64,000 nt of DNA from Liolophura sinensis (GCF_032854445.1 NC_088305.1:5767606-5831605); one strand, 5' to 3'; positions 1 to 12,550 are shown, numbered from the stretch's first letter. Made by a program: numbers and translations. Notes: generated from the letters alone by a model not told the origin.

Positions 1-257
1 ACATGTGTACATCGTTACGGGATTGTCTATGCTACTTTACTTCTACATGTGTACATCGTTACGGGATCGTCTATGCCACTTTACTTCTACATGTGTACAT
101 CGTTACGGGATTGTATATGCTACTTTACTGCCACATGTGAACATCGTTACGGGATTGTCTATGCTACTTTACTTCTACATGTGTACATCGTTACGGGATT
201 GTCTATGCTACTTTATCGCTACATGTGTACATTGTTACGGGATCGTCTATGCAATCT
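1..257. repeat. 44-bp tandem repeat, about 5.8 copies
   Basis: Units start at 1, 45, 89, 133, 177 and 221, each beginning ACATGTGTACATCGTTACGG with few changes. The array is cut by the left window edge, so its full length is unknown. Overlapping open frames here come from the repeat and are not genes. Confidence 0.95.
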
Positions 258-560
258 ATGTCATGCGTTTTCTTGATACTTTTTTTTCACCACGTTTTGT
301 TTATGGCTTCAAAGCACTCACGTGAGAGGTCATGTATAGACAATGTAATTATGATGAGTTTCCTTATAAAATGCATGATTATGAAAGGTTGCCAGTTCCA
401 TCAATGAACCCTAGTTATTCAAAACCGTTGAGCTTATATCAAACCATCTTCATGAACAGTTGCGGTATGGCCACTTAGCGAAGTTTCAAAAGTTGCTCAT
501 TCACATTGCCATCGAGCTGATACGCCATATTTATAATCTGTCTAGATCTGTCATTCACTT
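258..560. other. unassigned spacer
   Basis: I see no exon, RNA gene or recognisable repeat here. Confidence 0.5.
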
Positions 561-655
561 ACGGATGATCGTGGGTTTCACCCGGGCTCCGGTTCTTCCA
601 CCTCAATGTTGGTCGTCGTCGTGTGAGTGAAACATTGAGCACACGGAATAAAACA
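561..655 (+). mobile_element. V-SINE fragment (3' half), diverged
   Basis: It keeps the core (GGATGATCGTGGGTTTCACC, then GGTCGTCGTCGTGTGAGTGAAA) and the AAAACACC motif near the end of the family. The tRNA-like head is absent, so it is 5'-truncated. Confidence 0.7.
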
Positions 656-737
656 CCGGCTTGTTTCACATCAGGAGTTCACAGGCCATTAGACCCAACT
701 GTAGTGCGGATAATACAGCAGTCTACGTAAAGCACTA

Positions 738-884
738 TATTTATTTATTTGACTAGTGTTTTACGCCGTACACAAGAATATTTCACTTATACGACGGCAG
801 CCAGCATTATGGTGGGAGAAAACCGGGCAGAGCCCGGGGGAAAACCACGACCATCCGCAGGTTGTTGCCAGACCTTCCCACGTA
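738..884 (-). mobile_element. V-SINE fragment, 5'-truncated
   Basis: Reverse complement of the family 3' half: TATTTATTTG tail, GTTTTACGCCGTAC, ACTTATACGACGGCAGCC, then the V-domain core with CATTATGGTGGGAG. It stops near the CACGTACTTA motif, so the head is missing. Confidence 0.85.
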
Positions 885-944
885 CTTAAAGCACTATAAG
901 ATAACGTATGTATGTTTGTATTTATATATGTATGTACCCATGCT

Positions 945-1265
945 TTAGTTTTTACCTCGCACTCAACACCTTTCCAGTGATATGGCCACGAGGAGTCATT
1001 AGGTGTGTGTACGTATATAGTGTCTTCTTAAGGTAGGGCGACTGCATGCTGCCAAAGTGCTGCGACCGTTGAAGCGTCATGCCGAAGACACAAGACATGA
1101 CACCCCACCCAGTCACATTATTCTGACACCAGGAGAAACAGTCCTTTTTCCTTACTTTAGCCTCTTAGTTCTGAGCGCTAAGCGAGGCAGCGACAAGTAC
1201 CATCGTCAAAGTCTTTGGTTTTTATCCGACCAGGGTTTAATCTCACGTCTCTCGACATAACATGG
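945..1265 (-). mobile_element. tRNA-derived SINE, family B
   Basis: On the minus strand it reads from a worn tRNA-like head (near GAGATTAAACCCTGGTCGG) through the family-B body (CTGGGTGGGGTGTCATGTC, CTTCGGCATGA, GCAGCACTTTGGCAGC) to the tail region. Other copies are at 18728, 44588, 54950 and 56222. Confidence 0.75.
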
Positions 1266-2437
1266 GAGTGACAAGAAAACTTGAAAATTGTAAAGAGATA
1301 GCTTAAAAGGATGCAGAATCTATTTGGATTGCCTGGTGTGAGAAATATGTGCTGAATTTTAGGCATGGTACATTTATTCAAGCGTGACCAGGTTTTCTAG
1401 GTTTTACCCAGTGAACCTATCTCCACTGTCGGCCCACCGTCGTCGATTCTGTGTCCCTTTAAAAATAAAGATATCAACTGGATGAAAACATACAGTAACA
1501 TTTGTTGGCCCTTTTCATTGTTAATTCAGTGTTAACTGCAACCCAATATCATCTTTAAAAAATACTACGTAATTAAAAACACAAAACACAAACACAAGGA
1601 GTATGAAACAATTATAAATGGTTTACGAACAGATCAAGGTTACGTACAAGTTAAGGATTGGGATACGCGTTTGACCACGAGGAGTCTACGGTTTGTTAGA
1701 CGTAATCAATGAACTGTGTCAGAGAATAGATGAAGCGTAAAGTACCGATAAAGAGGCGGTAGGCCTATATTGTCAAGGCTCATATTCCGGTGGCTCCGCA
1801 GGTTAGAGCGTCAAGATGCGTAAGTTCAAACTCTAACTGGGTAATGTTTTAAAATCAGCTGACAAAGAGCTGGCAAGTTTCCTAGCTTGGCATTTGAGAT
1901 AAAGCAGCAAATTTAGTTAAAAAAAAACCTGCTGCAAACAGCCTGTCCTGATATAACAGAGATATTGTTTGAAGCACCAAATAAACAAAAACCCAATCGA
2001 AGCACTTGCAATGTATGGGGAGGCAAAAACGTACACAGTCGACAGGTTACAAGTTCAAACTCCAGTAGCGTTTGACGTGGAATGTCGTTGACATTTGGAG
2101 ATATGACTTTATGGCAACGTTCCTTAGCGACATAACTTCGTCGCTTTATGGCACTGTACATGAGCCATATACGACCAATTTGCCATTTTTGCATAACATG
2201 GGGTTTTATGCAGGGCACAAAAAAGTAATCGAGTATAGGATTAAACCAAACTTCTGAATTACGTTCTTGGGTGAGCTTGGATGTAAAACATATTGCAAAA
2301 ATACTTAATTTCTGTCTTTGGTTTTTAAACTGAGATGTCAGCCTGGCGTTGTCATGAGGTTACTCGAAAACCGGAGATTGGTTCTTGCCATATCTTGTAG
2401 GCACTTCCATTGATGGTTAGTGTACTAGCACAGAAAA
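1266..2437. other. unassigned intergenic DNA
   Basis: No supported exon. Near 1795-1850 there is a possible worn SINE head (GGTTAGAGCGT followed by AAGTTCAAACTCT), too weak to call. Confidence 0.4.
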
Positions 2438-2562
2438 ATGACCCTGGAGCCTCTCACCAATGTGGTCGCTATGAATTCAAGTCCAAATACTGGCTTTCCC
2501 TCCGGTCCTAATTGGGAAGGACCACTGGCAACCTGCGGATGGTCGTGGGTGTCCTCTGGACA
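2438..2562 (+). mobile_element. V-SINE fragment, 3'-truncated
   Basis: Contains the family section TGACCCTGGAGCCTCTCACC, the B-box-like GAATTCAAGTCC and the V-core start CCTGCGGATGGTCGTGGG, then loses similarity. The 3' tail is absent. Confidence 0.8.
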
Positions 2563-2673
2563 TTCGAGTGTAGAAAACGGCACATGCGCTGTATAGAATA
2601 TGCGCAGAAGAGCATTTTGTACGGAACTGCCCAGAGCTTATACTAGCAGTGACCAGTGAGAGTTTCTATAGCC

Positions 2674-4411
2674 GGATTTACTCTGTGGATCGTGCTGGGG
2701 TTTGAACACTGATGTCAGCTTATGTTACACTCGGTCTGGCTGTGCCACCAGTCTTGTCACGGCACCAATGTAATGGTACTAGGATTTACTCTGTGGGTCG
2801 TGCTGGGGTTTGAACACTGATGTCAGCTTATGTTACACTCGGTCTGGCTGTGCCACCAGTCTTGTCACGGCACCAATGTAATGGTACTAGGATTTACTCC
2901 GTGGGTCGTGCTGGGGTTTGAACTCTGATGTCAGCTTATGTTACACTCGGTCTGGCTGTGCCACCAGTCTTGTCACGGCACCAGTGTAATGGTACTAGGA
3001 TTTACTCCGTGGGTCGTACTGAGGTTTGAACTCTGATGTCAGTTTATGTTACACTCGGTCTGGCTGTGCCACCAGTCTTGTCAAGGCACCAATGTAATGG
3101 TACTAGGATTTACTCCGTGGGTTGTACTGAGGTTTGAACACTGATGTCAGCTTATGTTACACTCGGTCTGGCTGTGCCGCCAGTCTTGTCACGGCACCAA
3201 TGTAATGGTACTAGGATTTACTCCATGGGTCGTGCTGGGGTTTGAACTCTGATGTCAGCTTATGTTACACTCGGTCTGGCTGTGCCACCAGTCTTGTCAC
3301 GGCACCAATGTAATGGTACTAGGATTTACTCTGTGGGTCGTACTGGGGTTTGAACACTGATGTCAGCTTATGTTACACTCGGTCTGGCTGTGCCACCAGT
3401 CTTGTCACGGCACCAATGTAATGGTACTAGGATTTACTCCGTGGGTCGTACTGAGGTTTGAACACTGATGTCAGTTTATGTTACACTCGGTCTGGCTGTG
3501 CCACCAGTCTTGTCACGGCACCAATGTAATGGTACTAGGATTTACTCTGTGGGTCGTGCTGGGGTTTGAACACTGATGTCAGCTTATGTTACACTCGGTC
3601 TGGCTGTGCCGCCAGTCTTGTCACGGCACCAATGTAATGGTACTAGGATTTACTCCGTGGGTCGTGCTGGGGTTTGAACTCTGATGTCAGCTTATGTTAC
3701 ACTCGGTCTGGCTGTGCCACCAGTCTTGTCACGGCACCAATGTAATGGTACTAGGATTTACTCCGTGGGTCGTACTGGGGTTTGAACTCTGATGTCAGCT
3801 TATGTTACACTCGGTCTGGCTGTGCCGCCAGTCTTGTCACGGCACCAATGTAATGGTACTAGGATTTACTCCATGGGTCGTGCTGGGGTTTGAACTCTGA
3901 TGTCAGCTTATGTTACACTCGGTCTGGCTGTGCCACCAGTCTTGTCACGGCACCAATGTAATGGTACTAGGATTTACTCCGTGGGTCGTACTGAGGTTTG
4001 AACACTGATGTCAGCTTATGTTACACTCGGTCTGGCTGTGCCACCAGTCTTGTCACGGCACCAATGTAATGGTACTAGGATTTACTCCGTGGGTCGTACT
4101 GGGGTTTGAACACTGATGTCAGCTTATGTTACACTCGGTCTGGCTGTGCCACCAGTCTTGTCAAGGCACCAATGTAATGATACTAGGATTTACTCCGTGG
4201 GTCGTACTGAGGTTTGAACTCTGATGTCAGCTTATGTTACACTCGGTCTGGCTGTGCCACCAGTCTTGTCACGGCACCAATGTAATGGTACTAGGATTTA
4301 CTCCGTGGGTCGTACTGAGGTTTGAACACTGATGTCAGCTTATGTTACACTCGGTCTGGCTGTGCCACCAGTCTTGTCACGGCACCAATGTAATGGTACT
4401 AGGATTTACTC
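2674..4411. repeat. 108-bp tandem repeat, 16 full copies
   Basis: The motif GGATTTACTC recurs every 108 bp from 2674 to 4402, giving exactly 16 units plus a short partial one. Units differ by few single-base changes (for example CACTGATG/CTCTGATG, GTGCTGGGG/GTACTGAGG) and no length changes were seen. Although 108 is a multiple of three, no frame stays open, so it is not coding. Confidence 0.97.
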
Positions 4412-5879
4412 GGTGTCATCACTATACCGTATACCAATATATGAATCAGTCAATCAATCAATCAGTCTCAACTGTCATTAATTATTGTTCTCAAACTGAT
4501 CCTATATAGACCCTATATGTCAACAGGAGAGGTTGAGCCCAAAAGTCTTACTCGATGAACCCATGTTTGTTTCCTCCATTGGAAAAACGACCATGCACCT
4601 GAGCGGGAGTCCAGAAAAAGAAAAGGTCGTTAGACTTTGAAGAAAAGGAAAATTTGAGTGTACACAAAGTCAAATTTCAAATCTAATTTTAAAAAGAAAC
4701 ATGTTCTGCTTTATTTTTATCGATAAAGGCTCAACAGGTATTTCCTCCGAAAATAATAAATAATGTATGATAATGTTGATAAGATCAATTCCACCCGCAG
4801 GCGGCTCATTGGAATGGCGAAATTATTACTGTTTCCAGGAAACATACATGTACGTCATTTTGACCTCACAGACAATTTCTCACTGCCTTTAGACTACTGG
4901 TTTGCTTGGAAATAACAGGGGAAGAATTGCCTACTGAGCACTTTGCCAGATACTGAGAAAATATCTAAGCGGCACAGCGCCCTCTTGCGGCCATTCAGGG
5001 AAGCAGAAACAATCGCTCTTTGTTATTGTGGTGTCAGAGAAATGACGTGAACCACGTGTTCTCATTTACAGGCAAAGAAAACACTCATATGTAGTTTGTA
5101 TCACGTGAGAGACAATTAAACAGTGACAAGCACAATAGTTTAGTTTATTTTTTTTTAAATTGTTCCATCCGAGTAAAATGGTTTTGAAAGATTTGCAAGG
5201 CTGAAAAAATTCGAAAAAAAAATTAAATCAAATTATTTTCATGAACATGTCTAATATAATTGCCGTTTGTGTTTTGTTTGCCTTTAGAGTAATACAGTGT
5301 CGTTATACACAAGTGGACGCACTCTATTTAGTTAAAATGTAGGTACAATGTAGACAAACTCCGAACACAATGGACAATAAGACCTTAACTTTGCGTTTTG
5401 GCTCGTTCGGTCAAATTATCGGTGTTTTTGTACACTTAGACATGTATCAATGGCTCTCTTGGTTTCTACTGGACTCTGAGTTAACTCTTAGTGTCTAGCT
5501 TTCGCAATGCTGAGTCGGTTCTTAGAACAGATATCTTTATTGAGACGGGGTAAAGTGTCGCGTCTGGTCTCAGGTATCTACAAGGACCGAGGTGTCCAAT
5601 GTTATGAACAGTCTAATGTTCGAATCGTTGAAGTAATCAAGCAATCACTCAAGTCGACATTAAATTAATTAAACAGACGCAGAACTGCACCAAGAACGTT
5701 TAAAAGCAAGAAAAACACTAACCCAAAGCACTAGTGTATGTCGGATGAAAGAACAATACGCGCTGTGGAGTAAAATAGCTTGATTTATTTTTTCGAATCT
5801 TTCTGCACTCTGGTATTATGCATTTGAAACCTTGGGTTCTGCGGAGATCTTTTTTACCATATTGAGACCAAAGGTGAAA
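4412..5879. other. unassigned intergenic DNA
   Basis: AT-rich sequence after the 108-bp array. No exon, RNA gene or known repeat could be supported. Confidence 0.4.
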
Positions 5880-6325
5880 TACGGTTCCCGTCAGTTTGAC
5901 GGCTAAGTGAAGTAAAGCTTCCACCTGGTTGACGACTAAGTGAAGTAAGGTTCCCGCCAGTTTAACGGCTAAGTGAGGTAAGGTTCCCGTCCGGTTGATG
6001 ACTGTGTAAAGGAAGGTCCCATGATTAAGTCAAGGAAGGTTACCGTCTGGTTCACAATTAAATGGAGTGAGGTTGTTGCCTGGTTCACTACTAAGTTAAG
6101 AAACGTTCCTGCCCAGTTCACGAATAAGTAAAGTGAAGTTTCCAACTCGTTCACGACTGTCAAGTCATGTTCCCGTCTGGTTCACGATTAAGTTAATAAG
6201 GTTCTCGCCTAGTACACGACTAAGTAGAGTATGGTTTTCTTCTGGTTCACGACTAAGTAAAGTAAGGCTAGCTGGCTTGGTTTATAAATAAGTAAAGCCA
6301 AGTTTCCGTCTGGTTCACATTTGTC
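5880..6325. repeat. degenerate 33-bp tandem repeat, about 13 copies
   Basis: Repeated pattern GGTTCCCGTCTGGTTCACGA followed by CTAAGTAAAGTAA, with many substitutions and some indels. The minus-strand open frames at 5718-5924 and 5969-6163 are partly or wholly built from it. Confidence 0.85.
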
Positions 6326-6407
6326 CAAATCCAGGACCCGTTTTCTAAGTGACTACAACCCAGTACAAAAATGCTGAAGCAGTGATGCTATATTTTCTCG
6401 CCAAAAC

Positions 6408-6413
6408 TTTATT
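6408..6413 (-). promoter_or_regulatory. candidate polyadenylation signal for the peptide gene
   Basis: AATAAA on the minus strand, about 670 bp beyond the tentative stop codon at 7086. No other candidate was ranked; the assignment depends on exon 6 being real. Confidence 0.25.
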
Positions 6414-7085
6414 TTACATTTTTGAAGGTAAACATCTCAAACAAATACGGGTACATTTTTGTCAACGTCAGTGTACAAAGAGCTACATAGAATAAAGTTT
6501 TTCCGTGGAACTACAGAATACTGTATCATTTCAATAGACGAACACTTAGCTACATGTGTTTTATAATAAGAAAGGTGATACTATTGATACAAGGTGATAA
6601 AAACACATCTCCATTTTTGCTATTATATGTATTTGCACATTACCCCTTGTAGCTGAAATACATACTCTGGAATCATCTTGCCAGATTTGAATAGATCGCG
6701 TCATTGTATTCAAAGAACAGCAAAGTGAATATAAATTGCACAACGTCGAGTTAACTTGAGACACACGATCGTCAATAAATAAGTGAAATAAAACGGTGAT
6801 GCAAACAGATGTTCCAAACGGTAAGCTGCCTGGCGTAGTAATTTAATTTACTACCTCTTTTGAAGCGAAAATCGTCATAACCTTCTCATTTACGTGGAGT
6901 GGCCTTAAATGAAAATCCGCACTGGCTTATCAATGTAATTAGGAAACAACTGCGGTTAGATACAATAATGTGTTGGATACAATAACGATACAAATCCCTG
7001 TCCGTGCGAAAAACTCCCAAACTAATCCCAAGTCCCGAGGGCATTGTCGTAAAATCTGTAAGGGGTTCACTTTTCGGCGGAACGT
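6414..7085 (-). other. possible 3' UTR of the secreted-peptide gene
   Basis: Lies between the tentative stop codon and the candidate polyadenylation signal. No feature in it proves transcription. If exon 6 is wrong, this is plain intergenic DNA. Confidence 0.25.
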
Positions 7086-7093
7086 TTACTTGT
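7086..7093 (-). CDS. secreted-peptide precursor, tentative last coding exon (exon 6)
   Basis: On the minus strand a pyrimidine-rich acceptor (CTCTTTATTTTTTCAG) is followed by AC AAG TAA. Exon 5 ends in phase 1 with a single A, so the joined codons would be AAC (Asn), AAG (Lys), stop. The acceptor ends with the same AC dinucleotide start as exon 5, which keeps the frame. The coding part is only 8 nt, so chance is a real risk. The alternative is read-through of the exon 5 donor, which adds six codons and stops at 12534-12536. No other phase-compatible terminal exon was noticed between 12.5 and 7.1 kb. Confidence 0.35.
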
Positions 7094-7289
7094 CTGAAAA
7101 AATAAAGAGAATATGGTATTGATCAGAACTTGTTTAGACAATTAAGTCACTTTCGTGAACGCCATTGACAATGATTAATTATAAGGAACTGACGCATGCA
7201 ATGAGAACAACGACAACAATGGAACACACGTTAAGATGAGACAACCACAAAAAAGGAAATAAACAGTCAAAATTTAAAAAAAGAGAGAA

Positions 7290-7490
7290 ATAATAACAAA
7301 GAAACGTGTCAACAATACTGATAAACTAAAACTGATATTATTAAAATTTAAAAATAATAATAAAGGAACGTGTAAAATAATATTGATAAACTAAAACTGA
7401 TATTATTAAAAATTAATAATAATAAAGAAACGTGTAAAATAACGTTGATAAACTGAAACTGATTTTATTAAAATTAAAAAAATAAAGTTC
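7290..7490. repeat. AT-rich tandem repeat, about 63 bp, three copies
   Basis: The segment AACGTGTNAA..AT...TGATAAACTRAAACTGAT followed by TTATTAAAATT recurs three times. It sits just upstream (minus-strand sense) of the tentative exon 6 acceptor, inside the presumed last intron. Confidence 0.85.
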
Positions 7491-8806
7491 AATGTAGAAT
7501 GGACTGAAAAGAACGGCATGAATTATCTTAGGCATTACAATAGCAACAATAACAATGTTTTTAACAAACTTGACAAAGTTTACTCTGACTAATTACTGTA
7601 ATCAAGCCAATGAATTAACCATTAGGCGCCGTTGCCAGCGAGTTCGACTGTCGTATTTAGAGTTAATATTTCATTAGTCATGATTAAAGACAATCGTTAT
7701 ACGACACATAATGAGGGGGAAGGATCATCGGAAAACGGGGATTACTAAACACTAGTACTGGGTAGGCCTTTTGACGAACACGGACGACAAAGCCTATCGG
7801 ATCATGGAACCTTGTGATAAAAATCACCCGAACAGTAGTTCACACAAAACCAGTCATGCTGCCAATATAATGACAGCATGCCGATCACGCTGTGCTTGTA
7901 GAGACATGATCAGTTGTGAACTTGCCAAAACGAAATAAATTGGAGGAATAGTGGAAGTTGAAAAGAATATACCTGTACCCTTAATCCTAATATAAGTCAC
8001 TTCTTACTGAATGTCTAAACATATATATACCATACACCTGGAATTGTCATTTGACTCTTCCTTACAGACACGCAAAATGATTTCGTAAATTTTCCCACAA
8101 TTAATGTTAGTGCTCAGTCCCATGTTTCTCACCGGAAGTGATTGATGGATGTGTATTTGAAAAGTCATGTGTTATTACCCTCCACAAACGAGCTCTTCCA
8201 GAGAAAGCCAAAGTCGTAGATCTTGCCGCTTGAAGGACTTGAATGTTTAGATGACGAGAACAGTCCCAAAAGGACAAGCATGAAAAAATTCTAAAAAAAA
8301 ATCGAACTATTTTTGTGGACGTAATTTATTAGAGAACCTTGTCTCTCCACGACAGACCTTTCGAAACTGTCTATTCTGTGCTCCGTCGAAAGACACCTGA
8401 TTTTATGCTCCGAGTGAAAAGTGACGGCACCCATGTTAGTCAAAAAATAAAATACTTCGGCAAACCGGTACAAAGTCCAGTGGTCGAAGTGGAAGTAATA
8501 TTGGAACTGAATAATATTCATATAGCTTATGCAGAGGCAGAGTGTGTCGGCTGCCGTGCTTCACATTTCCAGCCAAATATAATACACTTCATAATACACT
8601 TATAACATACATACCTAAAGCCCAATCTCAGTCAACGAATTTGGCAAAATTTGGCCAGTATTCACGTTCCGGATTCGTTCAGTCACAGCACGGAGGTTAT
8701 ATCCTATCTCCATGGTCACAGTAAGTTTACTTTATAACGAGCGTTAAATATTTGAGTTTTAGGACGATGTGGAACGGATTAAATGTATGGCAGCACTTAA
8801 TCCGAA
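7491..8806. other. unassigned DNA, presumed intron 5 of the peptide gene
   Basis: Short overlapping open frames at 8291-8724 show no family resemblance or splice-site context. I see no supported feature. Confidence 0.4.
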
Positions 8807-11137
8807 AGAAACACTCTTACCATGGTAAATCAATGGATCCTTACACAGACATATCCCTGACACAAACAATCTTACCATGGTAAATCAATGGATCCTTACA
8901 CAGCCATATCCCTGACACAAACAATCTTACCATGGTAAATCAATGGATCCTTACACAGACATATCCCTGACACAAACACGCTTACCATGGTAAATCAGTG
9001 TATCCTTACACAGCCATATCCCTCTCACAAACACTTTTATAATGGTAAATCAGTGTATCCTTACACAGCCATATCCCTGTCACAAACACTCTTGCCATGG
9101 TAAATCAGTGGATCCTTACACAGCTATATACCTATCACAAACGCTCTTATAATGGTAAAGCAGTGGATCCTTACACAGCCATATCCCTGTCAGAAACACT
9201 CTTACCATGGTAAATCGGTGGATCCTTACACAGCCATATCCCTCTCACAAACACTTTTATAATGGTAAAGCAGTGTATCCTTACACAGCCATATCCCTCT
9301 CACAAACGCTCTTATAATGGTAAATCAGTGTATCCTTACACAGCAATAAACCTGTCACAAACACTCTTACCATGGTAAATCATTTTATCCTTACACAGCC
9401 ATATCCCTGTCAGAAACACTCTTATCATGATAAATCAATGGATCCTTACACAGCCATATCCCTGTCATAAACACTCTTACCATGGTAAATCATTTTATCC
9501 TTACACAGCTATATCCCTGTTACAAACACTCTTACCATGATAAATCAGTGTATCCTTACACAGCTATATCCCTCTCACAAACACTCTTACCATGGTAAAT
9601 CAATGGATCCTTACACAGTCATATCCATGTCACAAACACTTTTATCATGGTAAATCAATGGATCCTTACACAGACATATCCCTCTCACAAACACTCTTAC
9701 CATGGTAAATCATTTTATCCTTACACAGCCATATCCCTGTTACAAACACTCTTACCATGATAAATCAGTGTATCCTTACACAGCTATATCCCTCTCACAA
9801 ACACTCTTACCATGGTAAATCAATGGATCCTTACACAGCCATATCCCTGTTACAAACACTCTTACCATGATAAATCAGTGTATCCTTACACAGCTATATC
9901 CCTCTCACAAACACTCTTACCATGGTAAATCAATGGATCCTTACACAGCCATATCCCTGTTACAAACACTCTTACCATGATAAATCAGTGTATCCTTACA
10001 CAGCTATATCCCTCTCACAAACACTCTTACCATGGTAAATCAATGGATCCTTACACAGTCATATCCATGTCACAAACACTTTTATCATGGTAAATCAATG
10101 GATCCTTACACAGACATATCCCTCTCACAAACACTCTTACCATGGTAAATCATTTTATCCTTACACAGCCATATCCCTGTTACAAACACTCTTACCATGA
10201 TAAATCAGTGTATCCTTACACAGCTATATCCCTCTCACAAACACTCTTACCATGGTAAATCAATGGATCCTTACACAGCCATATCCCTGTTACAAACACT
10301 CTTACCATGGTAAATCAGTGTATCCTTACACAGTCATATCCATGTCACAAACACTTTTATCATGGTAAATCAGTGGATCCTTACACAGTCATATCCATGT
10401 CACAAACACTTTTATCATGGTAAATCATTGGATCCTTACACAGCAATATCCCTGTCAGAAACGCTCTTATCATGGTAAAGCAGTGGATCCTTACACAGCA
10501 ATATCCCTCTCACAAACAATCTTATCATGGTAAATCATTGGATCTTTACACAGCTATATTCCTGTCATAAACACGCTTACCATGGTAAATCAATGGATCC
10601 TTACACAGACATATCCATGTCAGAAACACTCTAACCATGGTAAATCGGTGGATCCTTACACAGCCATATCCCTGTCACAATCACTCTTATCATGGTAAAT
10701 CATTGGATCCTTACACAGACACATCCCTGTCACAAACAATCTTATCATGGTAAATCGGTGGATCCTTACACAGCCATATTCCTGTCATAAACACGCTTAC
10801 CATGGTAAATCAATGGATCCTTACACAGACATATCCATGTCAGAAACACTCTAACCATGGTAAATCAATGGATCCTTACACAGCCATATCCATGTCACAA
10901 ACACTTTTATCATGGTAAATCATTGGATCCTTACACAGCAATATCCCTGTCAGAAACACTCTTATCATGGTAAAGCAGTGAATCCTTACACAGCCATATC
11001 CCTGTCACAAACACTCTTACCATGGTAAATCAGTGTATCCTTACACAGCCATATCCCTCTCGCAAACACTCTTATCATGGTAAATCATTGGATCCTTACA
11101 CAGCAATATCCCTGTCACAAACACTTTTATCATGGCA
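8807..11137. repeat. 55-bp satellite-like array, about 42 copies, with higher-order repeats
   Basis: The unit contains the 12-bp palindrome TTACCATGGTAA, then ATCAATGGATCCTTACACAG and a CATATCCCT segment; starts are spaced 55 bp (8821, 8876, 8931). Inside it, 9541-9869 is identical to 9981-10309 apart from its last few bases, a 440-bp (8-unit) higher-order period, and 110-bp dimers repeat around 9760-9980. It lies in the presumed intron between exons 5 and 6 of the peptide gene. Confidence 0.97.
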
Positions 11138-11213
11138 GACCAGTGCGTGGTTAAGCCGATGATAGTCTATGATGAACATACACGCCAAAACCCCACTTGT
11201 CTTTCTCTTTAAA

Positions 11214-11640
11214 TTATGCGGTGTGTGAGATAAAAAGAAAAATGGGGTTAGTGAACAGAAAAGTTCTAGAGAAATGGTGTATGTGAACAGTTATAGAATA
11301 TGTGTTGGAGACAAATGAAATAAGTGAGGAAAAAGTGTGCAAAAATGTACAGATCTTGGGATGAGACACTTGAAAGGAGTAAGGAAAATGTGTGAGCAAC
11401 TGGTGTGGTGAGAGAATTGAAAGAATAAAAATAAAGTGTGCAAGAAAATGTAGGAGGTGAGACACTTTCAAGGAGCAAGGGAAAAGTGTTGAGCAAATGG
11501 TGTCGTGAGAGAATTGAAAGAATAAAAAAGTGTGCAAGAAAATGTAGGAAGTGAGACACTTTGAAGGAGCAAGGAAAAAGTGTGCAAGAAAATTTATGGA
11601 CAGGTGTGGGGCGAGATACATGGAAGAAGTATCTAAAAGG
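11214..11640. repeat. degenerate repeat of about 95 bp, roughly three copies
   Basis: GAGACACTT ... GGAGYAAGGRAAA ... GTGAGAGAATTGAAAGAATAAA ... GTGTGCAAGAAAATGTAGG recurs at about 11362, 11459 and 11551. The minus-strand frames of 135 and 162 aa here are purine-strand artefacts rich in Phe, Leu, His and Ser, not a recognisable protein. Confidence 0.8.
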
Positions 11641-12512
11641 TGTATGGAGAGGTGGGGTTAGAAGGAAAGTAGACGGAAAAGTGTGAAGTGATTGTAAAAC
11701 AAGGATCAGGATAGGAAGAAAACATGTCTTTCTGACAACTGAAAAAATCTTCAAACTTCAAACCCAGCAATGGGTACACCGAAAATACGCATGGTACATG
11801 TACGCCCCCTTGCGCAAACCTGCATTCGTGCACACACAAATAAAAACTATAAGTTTCAGGTTTGCTGACGTTACTTTTCGTCTCTTTCATATTGCTAACA
11901 AGGTCTGAGTGTTTTAATTATATTACCTGCACACTTAGGTAACAAAAAGCTTGCAAAATGTCGGGTAAAATGTGTTTAACGTCATCAGATTTATTTTGTA
12001 ACGATAGTATTATTACTTGGCGGAGTTTAATTGAGATGCAAATATCGAAATAAAAGACAAAAATCTTACACGCTAGCCTTTTCAATGGCCTCTCGGACGG
12101 TTGGGGTAACTTTGGGTCTACTTTTAATTACCATATTGTAAGCTAGTTTTAAAATCGGTGAGTTCAGAATTCATTCCAATAAAGCTCGGATACGGTTCGT
12201 TTTAATGTTTTTTGAAAAAACAATAAACGCCGGGGATTCCAAACGTATATTTATGATTTACTTTAAATGCTTTTCTTTAGTGTGATTTATTTCACTTTGT
12301 TTTTCATTTGAAGAAACAGTACCATATACATTTTAATAATTTATACTTTTACACTAAATAACGTTACATAACATTAAGAAATCGATATCTTTTTATCTAG
12401 GAATAAATATGTGGTGCTGTTTAAATGTAGGACTGCAGATATTCAATCCAAAAAAAAAATAATGTGCTCGTGTTTAAAAATATCTTGTGTGAAAGCATGC
12501 CAAATACACATG
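11641..12512. other. unassigned DNA, presumed intron 5 of the peptide gene
   Basis: AT-rich with no supported exon or known repeat. Confidence 0.4.
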
Positions 12513-12536
12513 TGACGTCATAAACTGATGACGTCA
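12513..12536. promoter_or_regulatory. pair of CRE-like palindromes
   Basis: Two exact TGACGTCA sites at 12513-12520 and 12529-12536, 16 bp apart, lie just past the donor of exon 5. TGACGTCA is the full cAMP response element bound by CREB/ATF proteins. Function here is inferred only. The second site overlaps the stop codon used if exon 5 is read through. Confidence 0.4.
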
Positions 12537-12550
12537 CCAGAGGTACTCAC

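Noticed and set aside
5718-5924. Possible further peptide exon (short frame with two cysteines and dibasic pairs)
   Set aside because: The cysteine spacing and flanks do not match the peptides of exons 4 and 5, and part of the frame lies in the 33-bp repeat.
8807-11137. CRISPR-like array
   Set aside because: Units are contiguous with no unique spacers, no cas genes are present, and the context is animal nuclear DNA.
11214-11890. Minus-strand frames of 135, 162 and 85 aa
   Set aside because: They arise from a purine-biased degenerate repeat; composition is skewed and there is no motif or splice context.
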